Assembly: GCF_016107395.1 (NCBI RefSeq) | Contig: NZ_JAAIKO010000029.1 | Location: 1 to 64,000, forward strand | Source: Streptomyces fildesensis | Lineage (GTDB): Bacteria > Actinomycetota > Actinomycetes > Streptomycetales > Streptomycetaceae | Length of the DNA stretch: 64,000 bases | Direction: 5' to 3' | Shown: positions 25,563 to 34,599 of the stretch, piece by piece | Numbering within the stretch: position 1 is the first letter of the stretch | How the letters are laid out: each line of letters begins with the position of its first letter | Made by a program: the position numbers and the translations under genes | The notes under the pieces: generated by a model | What the model saw: the letters and a program-made list of their open reading frames with translations, nothing else | What the model was told of the DNA's origin: nothing | Databases searched by the model: none

Positions 25563-25610
25563 CGGAAACGCCTCGCCCCGGTCCACGAGGACCGGCGCGA
25601 GGCGTTTCCG
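25563..25610. terminator. Bidirectional terminator, two-tier hairpin
   Basis: A 14-bp outer stem (25563-25576 with 25597-25610) encloses a further 7-bp stem (25578-25584 with 25589-25595) with the tetraloop ACGA. It sits between convergent genes 20 bases after one stop and 16 before the other, so it can serve both. Confidence 0.85.
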
Positions 25611-25625
25611 ACCGAGCCGGGAGAC

Positions 25626-27224
25626 CTAGGAAGCAGCGGGCACGGGAACGGCGTGCGGAGTGCACACGACGTCGTGACCGTCGAGCTTGCCCTTGATCAG
25701 GTAGTCGTCCACCCGGCTGTTGATGCACGGGTTGACCAGACCGGTGACGCCGTGCGAGCCGGCGCCGTTCTCCGTGATGAGCTCCGAGCCCTGCAGACGC
25801 CGGTGCATCTCGAGCGCCCCGGTGTACGGCGTGGCCGCGTCACGGGTGCTCTGCACGATGAGGACACCGGGCAGCCCGCGGTGCGACCGCACGTCGACCG
25901 GGGTCTGCTGCTTGACGCCCCAGGTGGCGCACGGCAGGTTCATCCAGGCGTTGGACCAGGTCAGGAAGGGGTAGTTCTTGTGGAGCTCCGTGTTGTCACG
26001 GTCCCACTTCTTCCAGCTGGTCGGCCACTTGGTGTCGGTGCACTCCACCGCGGTGTACACCGCGGTGCCGTTCTCCGACGAGATGTTGCCCGCGGTGTCG
26101 GACATGTCCGGCCCCGCGGCACCGACGAGCGCCTGGGTGTCACCCGCGCGGTACTTGCTCCACACGCCCGCGACACTGGCCCACGACGAGTCGTAGTACG
26201 CAGCGCCCTGGAAGAAGCCGAGCAGCTCGGCCGGGCCGACGACCCCGCCGATCGGGTTCGCCTTGGCGGCGGCGCGCAGGGCTTCCCATTGCGTCTGCAC
26301 CTTCGCCGGGGTGTCACCGATGTGGTAGACGGAGTCGTACTTGGCGACCCACGCCTTCCAGTCGTCCCAGCGACCCTGGAAGGCCACGTCCTGGTCCAGG
26401 TTGTTCTGGTACCAGACCTGGTCGTCGTCCGGGTTGACCACACTGTCGATGATCATGCGGCGCACGTGGGTCGGGAAGAGCGTGGCGTACACACCACCGA
26501 GGTAGGTGCCGTAGGAGACGCCGATGTAGTTCAGCTTCTTCTCGTGCAGGGCGGCGCGCACCACGTCGATGTCGCGGGCCGTGTTGGCCGTCGTCATCTG
26601 CGAGAGCATCTGCGCGCCGGTGCGCTCCAGGCAGCCCTTGGCGTACGCGGCGGCGAGCTTGCGCTGCGCGAGCTTGTCCGCCTCACCGCTGGGCACCGGG
26701 TCGGCCTTGGGGGCCTTCACGTACTCCTGCGGGTCCTGGCAGGAGATCGGCGCCGAGTGGCCGACGCCGCGCGGGTCGAAGCCCACGAAGTCGTACGCCT
26801 TGGCGGTGTTCACCCACAGCGCCGACTTGTTGGTGATCCGGAGCGGGAACCGCATACCCGAACCGCCGGGGCCGCCGGGGTTGTAGAGCAGTGCGCCCTG
26901 GCGCTCGGCCGGGGTGCCGGTGCTGCCGGCCCGGTCGACCGCGATCTTGATGGTCTTGCCGAACGGCTTGGCGTAGTCCACCGGAACGGTGACGTAGCCG
27001 CATTGGACAGGGGCCGGGAAGCCCCAGTCGGCCGGACACGTGGCCCAGTCGATGCCCTTCTCGGCCGCACGGGCGGCCGCGATCTGCACGCCGATGGACT
27101 CGGCGAGTCCGCTCGGCCGGTGCTGGCCGGTGGGCCGCTTGTCTCCGGCGGTGGCCGCCGGAGCGGCGGCTATGGCGCCCGCTATGAGGGCGCCGGTGGA
27201 GACGAGCACAACAGTGCGTCTCAA
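25626..27224 (-). CDS. Secreted S33-family tripeptidyl aminopeptidase-like hydrolase
   Basis: This 532-residue exported protein has a signal peptide (RRTVVLVSTGALIAGAIAAA, cleaved near ATAG). It is an alpha/beta hydrolase of the tripeptidyl aminopeptidase/proline iminopeptidase group. The oxyanion loop reads NPGGPGGSG, and FVGFDPRGVGHSAPI precedes the nucleophile elbow GVSYGTYLG (GxSxG). A C-terminal TAP-like domain carries QSTRDAATP and a His in NGAGSHG. The TTG start at 27224 is chosen because GGAGGAATTTCC precedes it at correct spacing. It likely trims peptides outside the cell. Confidence 0.9.
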   Translation of the reverse strand: MRRTVVLVSTGALIAGAIAAAPAATAGDKRPTGQHRPSGLAESIGVQIAAARAAEKGIDWATCPADWGFPAPVQCGYVTVPVDYAKPFGKTIKIAVDRAGSTGTPAERQGALLYNPGGPGGSGMRFPLRITNKSALWVNTAKAYDFVGFDPRGVGHSAPISCQDPQEYVKAPKADPVPSGEADKLAQRKLAAAYAKGCLERTGAQMLSQMTTANTARDIDVVRAALHEKKLNYIGVSYGTYLGGVYATLFPTHVRRMIIDSVVNPDDDQVWYQNNLDQDVAFQGRWDDWKAWVAKYDSVYHIGDTPAKVQTQWEALRAAAKANPIGGVVGPAELLGFFQGAAYYDSSWASVAGVWSKYRAGDTQALVGAAGPDMSDTAGNISSENGTAVYTAVECTDTKWPTSWKKWDRDNTELHKNYPFLTWSNAWMNLPCATWGVKQQTPVDVRSHRGLPGVLIVQSTRDAATPYTGALEMHRRLQGSELITENGAGSHGVTGLVNPCINSRVDDYLIKGKLDGHDVVCTPHAVPVPAAS

Positions 27225-27318
27225 GGAAATTCCTCCCCCTACTGACCCGCGACTTGTGGCCACGGTGATCACAGAGATTCGAAAGGATCCTTTCGGCTGT
27301 GAGGTGGCTGTGAACAGG

Positions 27319-28113
27319 TCACACCGGCGATTCTTTACCAACCCGTGACATGGTGTGCGACCTGGCGGCCTCGGCGAGCCCGCGGATGTAGGGATGCGGC
27401 ACCGAGCCGTCCCCCGCGAGTTCCGGCTGGAAGAGCGTGGCCAGGAAGAAGGGGTGCCCCGGCAGTTCGGCGATCCTCGGCTGCCCGTCGGTGTCATGTC
27501 CGGTGAACCGCAGCCCGTGCTCCCGCAGTCGCGGCAGCAGGTCGGTCACCGGCCCGTAGTCGCAGTGGAAGCGCTCCTGCGTCCCGCGGCTGCCGAGCAG
27601 CCGTTCGGCGAGCGAGCCGGGCGTGGTGTGCACCGCTCCCTCATGGCCCACGAGGGAGCAGGCGAGCGGCGCGATGAGCAGATCACCGTCCCCGTCGGGG
27701 TTGTTCTCCGCGTGCCGGGCGTCGCCGAGGCCGCAGACGGTGCGGGCGAACTCCAGCAGCGCGTGCTGGAAGCCACCGCAGGTCCCGAGGAACGGGATGC
27801 CGTTCTCCCTGGCCGTGCGGACGGCCGCCAGCGCGCCCGCCTCACTGCGGTACGGGCTGCCGGGCAGCAGCCAGACGGCGTCGAAGCCGGCCACGGCGCC
27901 AGGCCGGGCGGCCTCCTCCGTCGGGATCCAGTACGCGTCGGCCGGCAGCCCATGACGCTCGCGCAGCGCGTCCAGCAGGACAGGGACCCGTTGGTGGGAG
28001 CGGACGGACGGAGAGCGGTCGCCGACCAGGGCGATCCGCGGGGCGGGGTACGGGGCGGGGTGCGCGGCAGGAACGGCGGCAGTGGCGGCGATATCCGCAG
28101 GTTCGGTGGTCAT
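27319..28113 (-). CDS. CTP synthase C-terminal-region-related glutamine amidotransferase
   Basis: This 264-residue protein is a stand-alone class-I amidotransferase related to the glutaminase half of CTP synthase. The nucleophile is in FLGTCGGFQHA, and a downstream HPFFLATLFQPEL holds the expected histidine. The first ~25 residues are Ala/Pro-rich. No CTP synthetase amidoligase domain is present, so it does not make CTP. Its acceptor is unknown. The start at 28113 is favoured by AGGA eight bases upstream; an ATG nine bases earlier is possible. Divergent from a LysR gene that may control it. Confidence 0.82.
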   Translation of the reverse strand: MTTEPADIAATAAVPAAHPAPYPAPRIALVGDRSPSVRSHQRVPVLLDALRERHGLPADAYWIPTEEAARPGAVAGFDAVWLLPGSPYRSEAGALAAVRTARENGIPFLGTCGGFQHALLEFARTVCGLGDARHAENNPDGDGDLLIAPLACSLVGHEGAVHTTPGSLAERLLGSRGTQERFHCDYGPVTDLLPRLREHGLRFTGHDTDGQPRIAELPGHPFFLATLFQPELAGDGSVPHPYIRGLAEAARSHTMSRVGKESPV

Positions 28114-28170
28114 GGAGTTCATCCTGCGACCGGCCGGGCATCACGTCCAACGATGATGAGTGGTCCCCCC

Positions 28171-28185
28171 ATCAGTGATACTGAT
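28171..28185. promoter_or_regulatory. LysR-type dyad ATCAGT-GAT-ACTGAT
   Basis: Bases 28171-28185 are a perfect 6-3-6 inverted repeat of the ATC-N9-GAT type bound by LysR regulators. It lies between the amidotransferase start (28113) and the LysR start (28190), where an autoregulatory and divergent control site is expected. Confidence 0.65.
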
Positions 28186-28189
28186 GCTC

Positions 28190-29062
28190 ATGGATCCGCA
28201 TCTGCTGCGCACCTTCACGACCGTCGTCCGGCTCGCGTCGTTCTCCGCCGCCGCACGGGAACTGGGCTACACCCAGTCCGCCGTCTCGCAGCACATCGCC
28301 GCCCTGGAGTCCGATCTCGGGGTGGAACTGCTGGGCCGCCGGCCGGTGGCGCCCACCGAGGCGGGCACCCGGCTGCTGGAGCACGCGGGTCCGCTGCTGC
28401 TGCGGATGGCGGCGGCCCGCGCCGAGGTGGTGCGGGCGGCGCACTTCCCCGCGGCGCGGCTGGTGCTCGGCGCGTCCCCGCTGGCGTTCGGCGACCGTAC
28501 GGCACTCGCTCTCGCCCGGCTCCGGGCCGCGGCGCCGCGCACCGACGTGACCGTACGGCTGCTGGAGCGGGCCGGAGTCGTCGCCGGGGTGGCCTGCGGT
28601 GACATCGATCTCGGCCTGGTGGACGGCGCGGCGGCGCCCAGCGATCCGCTGCGGCTGCCCGACGCCGGTCCGCTGCACACGGCCGGCGTCGGCGAGGAGC
28701 CGCTGGCCGTCCTTCTGCCGGACGGTCATCCGCTGGCCGCACGGGACGGCCTGCGGCTGACCGACCTGATCGACGCGCTGTGGCTGGACGCCCCGGACGC
28801 CGCGATCCCGCTGGGTGAACTGCGCGCGGCGTGCGGCAACGGCTTCCGCCCCGGGCCGCGTTACAACGGCGCGGACGTGCGGGCCGTGCTCGCCCTGGTG
28901 CGGGCCGGGCACGGACTGGCGCTGCTGCCGGCGTCGGTCGCCGGGGCCGGCGGCGTGCCGTTGTCCGCTCCGCGGCTGGTGCACCGCACGGAGTCGCTGC
29001 ACCGGGGTGACCCGGGCCCGGCGGCGCTGCACCTGACGGAACTGCTCAGCGCGTCGGAGTGA
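28190..29062 (+). CDS. LysR-family transcriptional regulator
   Basis: This 290-residue regulator has the LysR winged helix near residues 3-60 (LLRTFTTVVRLASFSAAARELGYTQSAVSQHIAALESDLGVELLGR). The C-terminal effector domain has LVLGASPLAFGDRTALALARLRAA and LAVLLPDGHPLAARDGLRLTDL. The start at MDPHLLRTF is chosen by comparison with other LysR proteins; an in-frame start six bases upstream is possible. The message may have a very short leader. A LysR-type dyad lies directly upstream. Confidence 0.9.
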   Translation: MDPHLLRTFTTVVRLASFSAAARELGYTQSAVSQHIAALESDLGVELLGRRPVAPTEAGTRLLEHAGPLLLRMAAARAEVVRAAHFPAARLVLGASPLAFGDRTALALARLRAAAPRTDVTVRLLERAGVVAGVACGDIDLGLVDGAAAPSDPLRLPDAGPLHTAGVGEEPLAVLLPDGHPLAARDGLRLTDLIDALWLDAPDAAIPLGELRAACGNGFRPGPRYNGADVRAVLALVRAGHGLALLPASVAGAGGVPLSAPRLVHRTESLHRGDPGPAALHLTELLSASE

Positions 29063-29112
29063 GTGCGACCTGGCAGGGGCGCCCATGCGGGAGGGTCAAC
29101 TCGCGGGCGCGG

Positions 29113-29574
29113 TCAGCTCCACCCGTAGCGCTCCGTCAGCCGTCCCACCACGCGGTCGAAGCGCGGACGGTCCAGCGCGCAGGCCTCCCGGCGCATCCCG
29201 TCGGGGTGCACGCGCAGCACGCGGTCGAGGTCGACCCAGGACTCGCGGCCGGCCGCGTCCCAGGAACCGGTGCCGATCGGCACCCATTCGCGGTCCTCGT
29301 CATGGCGCTTGCTGGACAGCTGGACCGCCAGCAGCGTGCCGGCCGACTCGCGGGCCACCACCAGCACCGGCCGGTCCTTGCCGCGGCCGTCGTTCTCCTC
29401 GAACGGCACCCATGTCCAGACGATTTCGCCGGGATCCGGGTCGCCGTCGCGGTCGGGCGCGTACGTCGTGCGTACCGGTCCGACCTCGTGGGGCTGTGCC
29501 TCGCGCGTCGCGGTCGGGCCTTCGCGGCCGGGGGACGGGGCCGGTACCGCTGCGTCGTTGATCGAAGTGCTCAT
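29113..29574 (-). CDS. PemK/MazF-like protein at the end of the urease operon
   Basis: This 153-residue protein has a PemK/MazF-type fold after a ~48-residue polar N-terminus: GEIVWTWVPFEENDGRGKDRPVLVVA, then LLAVQLSSKRHDEDREWVPIGTG and a late RVLRVHPDGMRREACALD. In toxins this fold cleaves mRNA. There is no antitoxin gene beside it; its start overlaps the ureD stop by ATGA, so it is translated with the urease accessory genes. It may be a tamed family member rather than a toxin. Confidence 0.75.
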   Translation of the reverse strand: MSTSINDAAVPAPSPGREGPTATREAQPHEVGPVRTTYAPDRDGDPDPGEIVWTWVPFEENDGRGKDRPVLVVARESAGTLLAVQLSSKRHDEDREWVPIGTGSWDAAGRESWVDLDRVLRVHPDGMRREACALDRPRFDRVVGRLTERYGWS

Positions 29575-30430
29575 CCGGCCACGCTAACGCGTCCTGCCGC
29601 GGCCGTCTTCGGGTGATGGGCACCGGAACCGTCACCGTTCGGCATCACCGTGCGTATCGCCGTGTCGAGCAGCCGGCGCAGGCACAACGCGTCGGGTGCC
29701 ACGGCCGTGACCAGGACGGCGGGGCCGGCGAGCGGGGTGCTGACGGCCTGGCCGCTGTCCGGGTCCGCCGCGAGGATTGCGGCTGTCGGCGGCTCATCGC
29801 CGAAGTCGGGTGACACGACGAGCAGTTGGCCGACGGCACGGTACCGGTACAGGACCGCAGGACCGTCCCAGCCCGGGATGCCGGGACCGAACGACAGCTC
29901 CTGGTCCAGCAGGGGCTCCCCGGCGCGGTGGACGGTCAGCCGGGTGGTGAGCCGCCCCGGCCGCTCCCCCGCGCGGCCGAGGACCTGCTCGTCGCGGTAG
30001 ACGAGCCGGGCGTCCGCCGCGAGCTCGACACGAGTGGTCATCCGCAGGTCGCTGCCCGCGGCCGCGATGACCTGCTCGGGCAACCAGCGCAGGACCGCGT
30101 CCTCGCCGACGTCCAACCGCACGTCGTACGTGGCGGGTTCACCGGACGTGCCCGGCAGCGAGATGGTCGCGGCCGCGCTGGTCACCGTCAGCTCGGCGCC
30201 CGCGCCCACCTCGGCGGACAGCTCCAGCCGGTCGCCACCCAGCGGGGCGCTCATCGCGCCGATGACCGTGACCTGGGCGCCGCGGCCGGTGGCCCGGGTG
30301 CGGCGCAGCGCGAACGGACCGTCGCCGGCGAGCACCGGCAGGGCGGTTCCGCCGCGCCCGTCGGCCACGGCGGTGATGCGGGCGGCGGCGCGGACTCCAC
30401 CGGCGCGCAACCCGCCCGCGACAGCGGCGG

Positions 30431-30434
<4 letters not shown>
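29571..30434 (-). CDS. ureD: Urease accessory protein UreD
   Basis: UreD (287 residues) is part of the UreDFG chaperone complex that delivers nickel to the urease active site. It shows the UreD pattern of beta-strands with LTVTSAAATISLPG, DVRLDVGEDAVLRWLPEQVI and YRDEQVLGRAGERPG. It is the fifth accessory-side gene in the order typical of streptomycetes, after ureG with an ATGA overlap. Its own stop overlaps the start of the PemK-like gene. Confidence 0.88.
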
Positions 30435-31123
<689 letters not shown>

Positions 31124-31185
31124 GGTCGGCTCCGGGGTCGGTCGGACGGCGGTGGACGGTCGGGAGGTTCGCGGTCGTCCCGGGG

Positions 31186-31902
31186 TCAGGAGGCGAAGAG
31201 GCGGACGGGCCAGGCGGCGTGCTGCTCGGCGTGGATGTCGAGCAGCGGGGCGGACGCGGCGGGCAGCGCTTGGAGACCCTCCGTCGCGGCGCGGACGGCG
31301 GCCAGGGCGGCACGTTCGGCCACGGCGTCGAGTTCGGGAGCGAGGCGGGCCAGGACGGCGCCGACGGAGAAGGGGTCGAGACCGAGCAGCCGGACGGCGG
31401 CGGTGGTCGGGCCGGTGACGGATTCGTAGGCCGCCACGTGCGCCGCGTCCAGTGGGGTCAGGCCCGCGGCGCGGGCGGTGACGCCGAGCACGATCGGCTG
31501 ATGGGCGCCGCGCGGCCGGGCGGCGGCGAGCCGGTCGAGTTCCGCGGCGGGCCAGGCGGCCCGCGCGGCGCGCATCAGTTGCCGGCCGAGTTTGCGGGCG
31601 GTGGCGCGCAGTACGGGTGACGGGGTGCGGGCGTCGGCCGCGGCGTCGAGCAGCAGCGGATCGAGGCCGGTGGTGGCCGCCGCGGCGAGCGCGGCGGCCA
31701 CCAGCCCCGAGGTGTGCAGCCGGCCCCGGCAGAAGGCGGCGAGACTGGCCGGGTCATGGATGAGACCCGCCGTGACGGCTGCCTCGCCGCCTCCGGAGTG
31801 GGCGTGGCCGCCGGCCGGGAACCGTCCGTCGGCCAGCATCAGCAGCGCGGCCCTGGCGGCGGGGGCCGGTGCCGTCGCGGTCACCGTGGCACTCGGCGTC
31901 AT
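31186..31902 (-). CDS. ureF: Urease accessory protein UreF
   Basis: UreF (238 residues) is an all-helical scaffold that couples UreG to urease. It reads ALLMLADGRFPAGGHAHSGGGEAAV at the N-terminus, with the GxxAHSGG pattern typical of the family, and has the Pro-rich middle. The start codon overlaps the ureC stop as TGATG. No ureE is present between ureC and ureF, which is normal for streptomycetes. Confidence 0.92.
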   Translation of the reverse strand: MTPSATVTATAPAPAARAALLMLADGRFPAGGHAHSGGGEAAVTAGLIHDPASLAAFCRGRLHTSGLVAAALAAAATTGLDPLLLDAAADARTPSPVLRATARKLGRQLMRAARAAWPAAELDRLAAARPRGAHQPIVLGVTARAAGLTPLDAAHVAAYESVTGPTTAAVRLLGLDPFSVGAVLARLAPELDAVAERAALAAVRAATEGLQALPAASAPLLDIHAEQHAAWPVRLFAS

Positions 31903-33623
31903 CAGAAGAGGAAGTAACGCTGGGCCATGGGCAGTTCGGCAGCGGGTGCCGGTTCGACGACCTCGCCGTCGATGCGCACGGTGAAGGTGTCGGGGTCGAC
32001 CTCGACCCGCGGCAGGGCGTCGTTCTCCCGCATGTCGGCCTTGGTCAGCGCCCGGGTGCTGCGGATCGGCAGGAACCGCTTGCCCAGGCCGAGCCGGTCC
32101 GGGAGGCCGTCGTCGAGCGCGGTCTGCGTGGTGAAGTTGAAGGAGTTGGCGGCCGGTGCCCGTCCGACGGCGCCGAACATCGGCCGCGGCAGCACTGGTT
32201 GGGGGGTGGGAATGGAGGCGTTGGCGTCGCCCATCTGCGCGTAGGCGATCTGGCCGCCCTTGATGACGAGCAGCGGCTTGACGCCGAAGAACGCCGGTTC
32301 CCACAGGACGAGGTCGGCGAGCTTCCCGGTCTCGACGGAGCCGATCTCCTGGTCCAGGCCCTGCGCCACCGCCGGGTTGATGGTGTATTTGGCGACATAG
32401 CGACGAGCCCGGTGGTTGTCGGCGCGCCCGTCCCCGGGCAGTGATCCGCGGCGCTTCTTCATCACGTGCGCGGTCTGCCAGGTCCGCAGCACGACCTCGC
32501 CGACCCGTCCCATGGCCTGGGAGTCGGAGCTGATGATGCTGATCGCGCCGAGGTCGTGCAGGAAGTCCTCGGCGGCGATGGTCGAGGGCCGGATGCGCGA
32601 TTCGGCGAAGGCGAGGTCCTCGGGGACGGCCGGGTTGAGGTGATGGCAGACCATCAGCATGTCGAGGTGCTCCTCGACGGTGTTGACGGTGTGCGGCCGG
32701 GTGGGATTGGTCGAGGACGGCAGGACGTTGGGCCGGGAGACGACGGTGATGATGTCGGGTGCGTGCCCGCCGCCCGCGCCTTCCGTGTGGTAAGCGTGGA
32801 TGCCGCGGCCCGCGATGGCGGCGAGGGTGTCCTCGACGAAGCCGGCCTCGTTCAGGGTGTCGGTGTGGATGGCGAGCTGGGCTCCGGTGGCGTCGCACAC
32901 CGTCAGACAGGCGTCGATCGCGGCCGGGGTCGCCCCCCAGTCCTCATGGATCTTGAATCCCACCGCTCCGCCGCGCAGTTGGCTGTACATCGCCTCGGAC
33001 GACACGGTGTTGCCCTTGCCGAGCAGTCCGATGTTGACCGGATACGCCTCCAGCGCCGCGAACATCCGGGCCAGGTGCCAGGGTCCGGGGGTGATGGTGG
33101 TCGCCCTGGTGCCCTCGGCGGGGCCGGTGCCGCCGCCGACGATGGTCGTCACCCCGGCGGACAACGCCTGGTCGACGACGGTCGGCGAGATGAAGTGGAC
33201 ATGCGCGTCGACCGCTCCGGCGGTGAGGATCCTGCCGTTGCCCGCGATGATCTCGGTCTCGGGTCCGATGACCAGGTCCGGATGCACACCGTCCATCGTC
33301 TCGGGGTTCCCGGCCTTGCCGATCGCGGCGATACGGCCGTCCCGGATCCCGATGTCCGCCTTGACGACGCCCCAGTGGTCCAGGACGACCGCGCCGGTGA
33401 TGACGGTGTCGGGGGTGCCTTCCGCGCGGGTCGCCCGGGACTGGCCCATGGACTCGCGGATCACCTTCCCGCCGCCGAAGACCGCCTCGTCGCCGGAGCC
33501 GGCCGGGCCGCCGGACAGATCGCGTTCGACCTCGATCAGCAGGTCGGTGTCGGCGAGCCGGATCCGGTCGCCCGCCGTCGGGCCGAACAGGTCGGCGTAT
33601 ACGGCTCGGGTGAGTTCAGCCAT
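31902..33623 (-). CDS. ureC: Urease subunit alpha
   Basis: UreC (573 residues) is the catalytic subunit that hydrolyses urea to ammonia and CO2 with a di-nickel centre. The metal-binding site shows AVDAHVHFISP, and the carbamylated lysine lies in GFKIHEDWGATP. CHHLNPAVPEDL carries the flap cysteine-histidine region, and a late SSDSQAMGRVGE gives the aspartate. The start at 33623 is chosen because MAELTRAVYADLFGPT is the usual N-terminus. It overlaps ureB by eight bases. Confidence 0.97.
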   Translation of the reverse strand: MAELTRAVYADLFGPTAGDRIRLADTDLLIEVERDLSGGPAGSGDEAVFGGGKVIRESMGQSRATRAEGTPDTVITGAVVLDHWGVVKADIGIRDGRIAAIGKAGNPETMDGVHPDLVIGPETEIIAGNGRILTAGAVDAHVHFISPTVVDQALSAGVTTIVGGGTGPAEGTRATTITPGPWHLARMFAALEAYPVNIGLLGKGNTVSSEAMYSQLRGGAVGFKIHEDWGATPAAIDACLTVCDATGAQLAIHTDTLNEAGFVEDTLAAIAGRGIHAYHTEGAGGGHAPDIITVVSRPNVLPSSTNPTRPHTVNTVEEHLDMLMVCHHLNPAVPEDLAFAESRIRPSTIAAEDFLHDLGAISIISSDSQAMGRVGEVVLRTWQTAHVMKKRRGSLPGDGRADNHRARRYVAKYTINPAVAQGLDQEIGSVETGKLADLVLWEPAFFGVKPLLVIKGGQIAYAQMGDANASIPTPQPVLPRPMFGAVGRAPAANSFNFTTQTALDDGLPDRLGLGKRFLPIRSTRALTKADMRENDALPRVEVDPDTFTVRIDGEVVEPAPAAELPMAQRYFLF

Positions 33624-33927
33624 CGAGGGCTCCCGCGGTCTCGCCGCGCAGCCCGGCGACGATGCGCGCACCGCCGATGGGCACCAGCTCCACCGCGACC
33701 GGGATACCGGGCTCGAAGCGCACGGCGGTGCCGGCGGCGATGGACAGCCGCAGGCCGTGCGCGGCCGCGCGGTCGAAGTCCAGACCGGGGTTGGTCTCGG
33801 CGAAGTGGTAGTGGGAGCCGACCTGGACCGGACGGTCGGCGGTGTTGAGCACCGTCAGCCGGGTGACGGGCTTTCCCTCGTTGAGCGGTACGGGCTCGTC
33901 GGCGTGGAGGATCTCTCCGGGAATCAT
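33616..33927 (-). CDS. ureB: Urease subunit beta
   Basis: UreB (103 residues) is the small structural subunit of urease. It shows MIPGEILHADEPVPLNEG, VGSHYHFAETNPGLDFDRAAAHG and RFEPGIPVAVELVPIGGAR. It follows ureA by 15 bases with GAGGAGG in between, and its stop lies inside the start of ureC. Confidence 0.96.
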   Translation of the reverse strand: MIPGEILHADEPVPLNEGKPVTRLTVLNTADRPVQVGSHYHFAETNPGLDFDRAAAHGLRLSIAAGTAVRFEPGIPVAVELVPIGGARIVAGLRGETAGALDG

Positions 33928-33942
33928 CGGTGGGCCTCCTCG

Positions 33943-34245
33943 TCAGACGATCGGGTCGTGCACGGTGACCAGCTTGGTCCCGTCGGGGAAGGTGGCCTCG
34001 ACCTGCACGTCCGGGATCATCTCGGGGATGCCGTCCATGACGTCGGTCCGGCTCAGCACCGTGCGGCCCGAGGCCATCAACTCGGCGACGCTGCGGCCGT
34101 CGCGGGCACCTTCGAGGATGTGCGCGGTGATCAGCGCGATGGACTCGGGGTGGTTGAGCCGCAGACCGCGCGCGCGGCGCCGGTCCGCCACATCGGCGGC
34201 GACGTGAATGAGCAGGCGCTCCTGCTCATGGGGGGTCAGTTGCAC
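33943..34245 (-). CDS. ureA: Urease subunit gamma
   Basis: UreA (100 residues) is the gamma subunit, with QLTPHEQERLLIHVAADVADRRRARGLRLNHPES and the later MIPDVQVEATFPDGTKLVTVHDPI. The GTG start at 34245 gives exactly the usual 100-residue length and follows GAGG by seven bases; another in-frame GTG at 34251 is less likely. It is the first gene of the ureABCFGD operon, and the likely promoter is upstream near a GlnR-like site. Confidence 0.96.
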   Translation of the reverse strand: MQLTPHEQERLLIHVAADVADRRRARGLRLNHPESIALITAHILEGARDGRSVAELMASGRTVLSRTDVMDGIPEMIPDVQVEATFPDGTKLVTVHDPIV

Positions 34246-34599
34246 GGCCACACCTCACAGTCGATCGGGTGCGGAACGGTAGTTCGGCGGCGTTTCACCC
34301 GCGTTAACTCACGTTACGCGCAGTGCCCAGGTCGGAGCCGGCACCATGGTTCGGGCGGCCTGCCGTGTCGTGGGTCCCTGGAGCGTCTTTGCGGTTCCTT
34401 TGCAACGCCTTTGCCTGGCTTCGTCCGTTCACCGGAACTTCCTGTCCGGTTATCGCCCTTGACGCCTCATCCGGGACCGCCGGATCATCATGTCCGCATC
34501 AAAGAGACTTCTGGCCAGAAGACGCTCCTGCGCGCCGTGGTCGACGCCGCGGCGTGCCTCGTTCGTTCCGCGCCCCCACCACGGAAAACGGAGCACCAC
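34246..34599. other. 354-base intergenic region between ureA and the aminopeptidase
   Basis: The left end carries the urease promoter side, with a GlnR-like site at 34281-34320. Farther right, TTGACG at 34459-34464 could be a -35 for the aminopeptidase, although no clear -10 follows at standard spacing. A 14-bp perfect palindrome CTTCTGGCCAGAAG lies at 34508-34521. No gene is evident here. Confidence 0.5.
34281..34320 (-). promoter_or_regulatory. GlnR-like binding region upstream of ureA
   Basis: Read on the minus strand from 34317, the order is GTAAC, six bases, TAACG, five bases, GAAAC, six bases, GAAC. This resembles the tandem GlnR boxes (gTnAC-n6-GaAAc) that control nitrogen genes in streptomycetes, where urease is a known GlnR target. 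It lies 36-75 bases before the ureA start. Confidence 0.4.
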
